A stretch of DNA of 54,046 bases, taken from positions 1-54,046 of the forward strand of contig JAJQEE010000068.1 in the NCBI GenBank assembly GCA_021201865.1, written 5' to 3'. Shown here one piece after another: positions 48,415 to 54,046 of the stretch (positions are counted from its first letter, which is position 1; each line of letters begins with the position of its first letter). The notes below the pieces were generated by a model. It did not search any database, was not told the origin of the DNA, and was given only the letters and a program-made list of their open reading frames with translations. Origin of the DNA: Tannerellaceae bacterium (GTDB lineage Bacteria > Bacteroidota > Bacteroidia > Bacteroidales > Tannerellaceae). A program made the translations under genes and the position numbers.

Positions 48415-49883
48415 TTATGCTCTTTGTCGTAAATAAGAAATGGCCTCTTTCGCTGCGATTTTTCCGGAAATAAGAGCCGGGGGAACTCCCGGGCCCGGAA
48501 CCGTTAATTGTCCGGTATAGAACAGGTTCTTTAATTTTCTATTGTATATTTTGGGTTTGAAAAATGCGGTTTGGAATAAGGTATTGGCTAATCCGTATGC
48601 ATTTCCTTTATAAGCATGGTAATCCCGTTGGAAATCACTCACAGAATAGGAATGATGGAACAGGATATGATCCGTGAGAGATTGTCCTGTCAGTTCTTCC
48701 ATACGTTCTATGACCTGTTTGAAATAATGTTCACGTAAAGCAGGCGTATCCGCCAGTCCGGCCGCAACAGGTAGTAATATGATAGCCGCTTCTTTTCCGT
48801 CGGGAGCCAGTGCCGGATCCGTTTTTGTAGGGAAGCTGGCATAAAAGAGCGGTTTCTCCGGCCAGTCCGGTTGATCATAGATCGCTTTCGCATGCCGGTC
48901 GAAATCCGTATCAAAGAAAAGAGTATGGTGGGAGACATTTTTCACTTGCTTATTAAATCCGATATAATAGAGCAAAGCGGATGGAGCAAATGTCTTTTTA
49001 TTCCAGTATGTTTCCTTGTAGTTCCGGACAGAAGCCTCTAACAAAGATTCTGTATGTTGATAATCTGCTCCGGAGATCACGACATCTGCCGGATGAAAAA
49101 TGTCTTTGATCAGCACGCCGGTCACCTGTTGATTCTGTGTGACGATCTTATCCACAGGAGAGTTGGGATATATTTTCACTCCCAGGCTTTCCGCGACAGT
49201 TTGCATACTTTTTATCAGCATAAACATCCCTCCTTTAATATGCCAGGTTCCTAACTCCATATCCGCATAGTTCATAAAGCGATAAAAAGAGGGTATTTCG
49301 GAGGGTTTGGCCCCCAGGAAAAGAACGGGGAATTCAAGGATTTGTCTTAACCGGGGATCCTGAATATTCTTTCTGACCGTATGATGTAAGCTATAAATAA
49401 ATTGAGGGCTCCGGAAAATGGTTTCCGGCATCACTAACTCCCTTAACGATTTGCCGGGTTTATGCACTACTTTGTTAATGGCGACATCATAATTATAGGC
49501 TGCCTGTTTTAAAAAGCGATGAAGAAATGATCCGCTTCCTTTCTCGATCTTTTCGAAGAGTTGCACGATCTCCTCTCTGTTGGAGGATAAGGATAGCTGG
49601 TTCTGTTTTCCAAAATAGATCTCATATCCGGGATTCAGCCGGATCAACTCATATAAATCCGCAGGGGTCTTATCAAAGTCTGCAAAAAACGCTCAAATAT
49701 ATCCGGCATCCAGTAAAAAGTCGGACCCATGTCAAACGTGAATCCCTGCCTTTTGAACTGCCGGGCTCTTCCCCCTAATGTGTTATTCTTTTCATATACA
49801 GTTACCTTATATCCCTCTTTCGCCATATAACAGGCAGCAGAAAGACTGGAAAATCCCGATCCTATGATAATGATTTTTTTCAA
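48415..49883 (-). pseudogene. crtI: Phytoene desaturase CrtI, frameshifted in an A6 run
   Basis: About 490 residues, first gene of the operon. The ATG at 49883 begins MKKIIIIGSGFSSLSAACYM (FAD fold), with GGRARQFKRQGFTFDMGPTFYWMP typical of CrtI. The frame breaks at the A6 of 49684-49689 (plus strand); one more T on the coding strand turns a stop into RFFADFDKTPADLYELIRL and continues to 48415, ending GQLTVPGPGVPPALISGKIAAKE. It introduces the conjugated double bonds. The break is probably a sequencing error. Confidence 0.9.
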
Positions 49884-50134
49884 CGATTAAATGTCTTTTT
49901 TATACAGTAGTGGCTAAAATCTATAACTCTTTACTAAAAACACCTGATTTACAGGAAAGGTTTATAGCAGACAGAGATAAATATAAAAATAGAATAAGCA
50001 GTAAAGTCATTCAAACCTTTTCTGTATCAAAGCATATAATTAGAGCATACTCATATCTATAAATATTTATAAAACAGGGTGTATTCTGGAAATATTTACT
50101 TTTATTTGGATGGAAAATAACTTGATTAGAGAGT
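49884..50134. other. Upstream region of the carotenoid operon
   Basis: AT-rich divergent region between crtI and the 50135 lipoprotein gene. No perfect TAnnTTTG box was found; TATGCTTTG on the minus strand (about 50036-50028) has an extra base. No light- or stress-regulator site was recognised. Confidence 0.3.
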
Positions 50135-50647
50135 ATGAAAGGAATTTTGCTGAATGCAGGTATTTTGATTTTTTGTATTTCACTTTTCTCTCATTGTGTA
50201 GGGAAACATAGGGAGGAGGTTAAACCTATTCAGGTAGATTTTGTACAGATAACGCTGGATAAATGTAAAGATATTTCAGAGGAGACTCCAGTTCAAACTA
50301 CTCTATCTACTTACGAACAAACAGAAGAAAATGTAAATAAATTGATGGATTCATTTTCAAAGAATGAATTCCGGATAGAATACCCTCCTTATTATGGAGG
50401 TATGTATCTAAATGATGACTATCAACTTGTCATCTTGATAAATGGAGATCCGGATATTTATAAAGAAGAACTGGTAAAAAGAATAGAGAATGATAGATTT
50501 ATACTTCGTGCCTGTGATTATTCTTATATTTATTTGGAAAATGTTCTGCAAAGTATCCATGAGATTCTTTTAGGTTCTGAAAATAAAAATCTTATGAATC
50601 AACTAAGAATAGCTAAGATGGGTATAGATGAGAAAAAAATCGCATAA
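50135..50647 (+). CDS. Putative lipoprotein, unknown function
   Basis: A 170-residue exported protein. The hydrophobic signal ends at a cysteine (residue 21, LFSHC), a loose Bacteroidetes lipobox. The mature part is soluble, with a YPPYYGG block and an acidic middle. No family is recognised. It is AT-richer than the carotenoid genes and lies 378 bp upstream of the C10 protease gene. Confidence 0.55.
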   Translation: MKGILLNAGILIFCISLFSHCVGKHREEVKPIQVDFVQITLDKCKDISEETPVQTTLSTYEQTEENVNKLMDSFSKNEFRIEYPPYYGGMYLNDDYQLVILINGDPDIYKEELVKRIENDRFILRACDYSYIYLENVLQSIHEILLGSENKNLMNQLRIAKMGIDEKKIA

Positions 50648-51025
50648 TAGTGGGACTTAGGAACTACTCACTACAATCCATAGAAGAATTTCAAAAATAA
50701 TAATAAATTCTCCTGTTATCCTATTTGAATCATACAATTACGATATAGAACTACATTAAACAATCCCATGACTTTTGATAGATCTTCCGGTCATAAAACC
50801 ATACAAATCCTGGAGTTGCAGGAGCAGTTTGATTTCCATGTCAGCAGCCATGAAAAAAGATTTGTTAGAATCGGTTTGAAAATAACTTTTTATTTATTTT
50901 AACTAAAGGGCTATTTTGTTGATTATTATTGTTATATTGCAGAATTGAGAGATAAGTGTATTTGTTTTAAGTGTTTGGGGTGACTCCTTTTAGCTTGTGA
51001 AGAATCTGTTTGTGGTATAAAACTA
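50648..51025. other. Intergenic region before the C10 protease gene
   Basis: AT-rich. A short plus-strand frame of 43 codons starting at 50769 (MTFDRSSGHKTI) has no recognisable match and could be a remnant. A TATATTGC close to 50940 is a weak -7 candidate for the protease gene. Confidence 0.35.
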
Positions 51026-52402
51026 ATGAATGTAACAATGATAGAACTGAAAAATTATGTAAACATTTTTGTTTTAGGAATGGTTTTCCTTGTAGGAATA
51101 AGCTGTTCCGAGAACGAGAAATTTATGGAAGAAATAATAACAACTTCCATAACGGATGATTTAGAACCGGATACGTCAGAGACCATTCTAACAAAATCAG
51201 AAGCAGTTGCCCTTGCTGTACAAAAAAAGGGAACTTATAAAATCTCAGAGAATGAAGCTATCCAAAATTTGAACCATTTTTCAAATTTTGATTCTAACGG
51301 AAAAGGAAGAAACATACGTCTTACCCATATCGCCTTGAAGAAAAATCCAAAAACAGGAAAGGAGATGTATTACGAAGTTACTTTTGAATCAGAAAAAGGT
51401 ACTGGATTTTCTATATTGTCGGCTGATGAAAGAGTAGATGAGTTACTTTGCTATTCCGAAACCGGATCTATTTCAGATACCACTTTCAATCAAAGTTTGA
51501 AGTTTTGTCTTGAATTATTAGATTTGTATGTAGAGCAGGAAATAAGCAAGGAGTTGGATATTGAAGCTTTGACTTTATCTGCAAGAAAGAAGTTTATAGC
51601 TTCGGAAGATCTGACAGATCCAACTAATATACAAACGAAAGCTATTCCACCATTCAATCCGGATGATCCAAATAGCCCTTGGTATCCAGGTCGATCGGAA
51701 AAGAAGGAGTCTGTTTCGGAAAGGTTGAAGTTTGTTCCAGGTGGCTGGCATCAGGGTTCACCATTTAATGACTATTTACCTTATATTTCGGGAACCACTA
51801 CACGGGCTCATACAGGTTGTGGCATAATTGCAGTAGCTCAAATTTTATCTTATCATAAAAAACCGTTTAGAAACTATATTACAACAGCTATGTGGCCATC
51901 TATGATAGCTAATCCTGATGGATCTGCTCCATTAAAAAATCTTATACTGGATATTTTTAATGACATGCATACTAAATATGATGCAACAGGAACAACTACT
52001 ACTATAAGTAAAGCAAGAGATTTCCTGAGTAACAATGGTTTTAATGTAGGGTCAGCTGTTAGCTATAGCTTTGATAAAGCTTGGGATGCTCTTAATTATG
52101 GACCGACTTACATACGAGGAACTCGAACAACGGCAACAGGTGGGACAGCAGGACATGCATGGGTATTAGATGGGATACGAACAACAACTACTCAATTGAC
52201 TGAAATTTACTATTGTGATTACAATGGTAGGATTATTGAACATAACGCAGGGACAACTACCTATACTACCAGAATGGTAAATTATGATTGGGGGGTTACT
52301 GTTTCCAGTGACAATAAGTGGTTTAATAGTGGTATTTTTGAAAGACCTTCAAATGGGTACAACTATAATCGTAGTGTTGAATTAATCAGTTATATTCGTT
52401 AA
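51026..52402 (+). CDS. C10-family cysteine protease with Spi-type propeptide, lipoprotein
   Basis: A 458-residue streptopain-type (SpeB-like) protease with a lipoprotein signal ending VGISC and acidic residues after it, suggesting surface exposure. Residues about 55-200 hold the Spi-like inhibitory propeptide (TKSEAVALAV and FSILSADERV blocks). The catalytic cysteine is Cys265 in HTGCGIIAVAQIL and the histidine is His377 in AGHAWVLDGI. Either ATG 51026 or ATG 51038 could start it. It pairs with the lipoprotein gene 15 bp downstream. Confidence 0.87.
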   Translation: MNVTMIELKNYVNIFVLGMVFLVGISCSENEKFMEEIITTSITDDLEPDTSETILTKSEAVALAVQKKGTYKISENEAIQNLNHFSNFDSNGKGRNIRLTHIALKKNPKTGKEMYYEVTFESEKGTGFSILSADERVDELLCYSETGSISDTTFNQSLKFCLELLDLYVEQEISKELDIEALTLSARKKFIASEDLTDPTNIQTKAIPPFNPDDPNSPWYPGRSEKKESVSERLKFVPGGWHQGSPFNDYLPYISGTTTRAHTGCGIIAVAQILSYHKKPFRNYITTAMWPSMIANPDGSAPLKNLILDIFNDMHTKYDATGTTTTISKARDFLSNNGFNVGSAVSYSFDKAWDALNYGPTYIRGTRTTATGGTAGHAWVLDGIRTTTTQLTEIYYCDYNGRIIEHNAGTTTYTTRMVNYDWGVTVSSDNKWFNSGIFERPSNGYNYNRSVELISYIR

Positions 52403-52417
52403 TTAAAATTGTTTGTT

Positions 52418-53155
52418 ATGAATAAAATAAGCATTTTAGGATTTATAGGTTTACTTTTTGTTTCTTGTAGTAGCGAAAGTGATCCGACAAAGCCAGGAAA
52501 TAATACTGGAGATTTTGATGATATAGGGATTAAAGTCGTGTTAGTTGATGAAGCATTACAAGATCAATTAAATCCAGAATCTCCGGCTTATATCGGGCAA
52601 TCTAGTGTTGATAGGATTGAAATTCTATATCCATACAATCAACAAAAGCTTACACTTTTACAGTTATGGCCTTCTTTGACACACGGAAATGCCATTTTCC
52701 CGGAAGATTTTAAGACGGTACGACCTCCTTACCGGGAAACGGAACATTATGGAAGTATTAATGAAAATACTTTTGGATACTATTACCTGGATACAAGTCC
52801 TCTCCCTGTTCTCGCAGAGAATGATATTACGTATGTTTATATTAGATATGCGGAGGATAATGAGGATGAGATCAAAGTTCAACTTTTTAGAAATGAGGAA
52901 GGAACTATAACTCTCATGCGTAAAATTTGGATTAATGGTGAACTTGTGTATGCGTTGTCTGAAAACATGGTTTTATTTTATCAGGAGATGTTGCCGGACT
53001 CTATAGATGTGACTATTGATCCGGATGCTTTCAAGGACTATTATAACCCGAAATATTACCCTTGGCTGGAACCTGTTTTAGATGATGATGGGAATCAAAT
53101 CGGCACCCACGTCCGTCCTCAGTCTGGTAGTGATGCAATAGTAATTACGAAATAA
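52418..53155 (+). CDS. Lipoprotein partner of the C10 protease, unknown fold
   Basis: A 245-residue lipoprotein with signal ending LLFVSC and an acidic SSESD stretch, typical of surface-directed Bacteroidetes lipoproteins. I do not recognise a domain. It starts 15 bp after the C10 gene, so a shared transcript and related function (anchor, inhibitor or substrate-binding partner) are likely by context only. ATG 52418 is preferred over an upstream TTG. Confidence 0.7.
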   Translation: MNKISILGFIGLLFVSCSSESDPTKPGNNTGDFDDIGIKVVLVDEALQDQLNPESPAYIGQSSVDRIEILYPYNQQKLTLLQLWPSLTHGNAIFPEDFKTVRPPYRETEHYGSINENTFGYYYLDTSPLPVLAENDITYVYIRYAEDNEDEIKVQLFRNEEGTITLMRKIWINGELVYALSENMVLFYQEMLPDSIDVTIDPDAFKDYYNPKYYPWLEPVLDDDGNQIGTHVRPQSGSDAIVITK

Positions 53156-53179
53156 TAGAGTTAAATTCATAGAAACAGA

Positions 53180-53210
53180 AAAGCCCTGTCACTAACAATG
53201 ACAGGGCTTT
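53180..53210. terminator. Bidirectional terminator
   Basis: A 12-bp stem AAAGCCCTGTCA / TGACAGGGCTTT (53180-53191 with 53199-53210) between the lipoprotein gene and the convergent GGGtGRT gene. Confidence 0.9.
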
Positions 53211-53234
53211 CTGATATATAATAAGATTCAATTC

Positions 53235-54046
53235 TTATTTCATTGCTTCTTCGATTGCAACCGCAATCGCAACAGTAGCACCTACCATTGGGTTGTTACC
53301 CATGCCTAAGAATCCCATCATTTCTACGTGAGCAGGAACGGATGAAGATCCGGCGAACTGAGCGTCACCGTGCATACGGCCCATGGTGTCGGTCATACCG
53401 TAAGAAGCAGGACCTGCAGCCATGTTGTCCGGGTGAAGCGTACGACCTGTACCACCACCTGAAGCTACAGAGAAATAGTTACGGCCATTTTCCAGACATT
53501 CTTTTTTGTATGTTCCGGCAACCGGGTGCTGGAAACGGGTTGGGTTAGTAGAGTTACCTGTGATAGATACGTCTACACCTTCCGAACGCATCACAGCCAC
53601 ACCTTCGCGAACGTCATCACAACCGTAGCATCTTACTTTCGCACGAAGACCATCTGAATAAGGATATTCTTTTACGATATTCAATTCACCGGTTGCATAG
53701 TCAAACTGAGTCTGAACATACGTAAATCCGTTGATACGTGAAATGATCATCGCAGCGTCTTTTCCTAAACCATTCAGGATCACGCGAAGAGGCTCTTTAC
53801 GTACCTTGTTTGCTTTTTCAGCGATTTTGATCGCACCTTCAGCAGCAGCAAAAGATTCGTGACCTGCTAAGAAGGCGAAACATTTGGTTTCTTCACGAAG
53901 CAGACGGGCACCTAAGTTTCCGTGTCCGATACCAACTAAACGGTCATCAGCAACAGAACCTTTGATACAGAATGCCTGCAGACCGATACCGATTGCTTCG
54001 GCAGCGTAAGCAGCTACAGTTCAACCTTTTTTGCTCGAGAGAGCAG
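53235..54046 (-). CDS. GGGtGRT family protein, partial at the window edge
   Basis: Member of a conserved bacterial and archaeal family of unknown function named for GGGTGRT, here in VASGGGTGRTLHPDNMAAG. Other conserved blocks: GHGNLGARLLREETKCFAFLAGHESFAAAEGA and ITGNSTNPTRFQHPVAG. The open frame runs back from 53235 to 54020 with an in-frame TGA at 54023-54021, between AAAAAAGGT and ACTGTAGCT. The same frame stays open to the window edge. The residue there is usually cysteine (KKGCT). It is a sequencing error at the end, a real stop, or, least likely, selenocysteine. Confidence 0.8.

Noticed and set aside
638..49883. True pseudogene or programmed-frameshift interpretation of the broken genes
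   Set aside because: Breaks occur at homopolymers across unrelated and essential genes, and repair by one base restores conserved proteins; sequencing error fits better.

Overview
This window reads as chromosomal DNA of an anaerobic Bacteroidales bacterium, most likely Parabacteroides-like; the genus is an inference. The signs are TAnnTTTG -7 promoter boxes in front of many genes, a hybrid two-component sensor with a periplasmic propeller and AraC output, an ArgF' of the N-succinylornithine type (Pro90), a C10 protease with an Spi-type propeptide, lipoproteins with acidic residues after the lipobox cysteine, and a GGGtGRT-family gene. There are no phage genes, transposases, CRISPR arrays, rRNAs or tRNAs that I can see.

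Layout. 0.3-8.2 kb: a small membrane protein, a TonB-dependent receptor divergent from a hybrid two-component regulator, and a lipocalin. 8.2-8.6 kb: an unusual non-coding dyad array of 22-bp units. 8.8-17 kb: DUF554 protein, CorA, NhaP-type antiporter, Lrp regulator divergent from an EamA exporter, ABC exporter, a secreted Ser/Thr/Asn-rich protein and a DUF4377 lipoprotein. 17-24 kb, minus strand: acetylxylan esterase, then an XRE-cupin regulator / acyl-CoA ligase / proB / proA / argF' run. 24.3-41 kb: housekeeping genes (pheS, fluC, nth, murB, upp, pgk, AlaX, panB, a PHP phosphatase, kbl, a copper-type ATPase, a UvrD/PcrA helicase). 41-41.5 kb: two repeat-rich non-coding elements. 41.5-49.9 kb, minus strand: a tight eight-gene carotenoid operon (crtI, crtB, idi, crtD, a CruF-like hydratase, acyltransferase, glycosyltransferase, TPR protein). 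50-53.2 kb: AT-richer lipoproteins and a C10 protease. The window ends inside a GGGtGRT gene.

How the genes work together. The carotenoid operon holds desaturation, 1'-hydration, 3,4-desaturation, glycosylation and acylation steps. It has no oxygenase, so it looks like an oxygen-independent route to an acylated glycosyl carotenoid; the GGPP synthase must lie elsewhere. The receptor and the hybrid regulator share a 161-bp intergenic region with two 17-bp direct repeats spaced 21 bp, a plausible operator.

Caution. At least eleven genes, including proB and crtI, are broken by one-base length errors in homopolymer runs. Each is repaired by adding or removing one base (two runs in the DUF554 gene). 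This pattern points to sequencing error in a draft assembly rather than real gene decay, so I annotate these as single genes spanning the shift.
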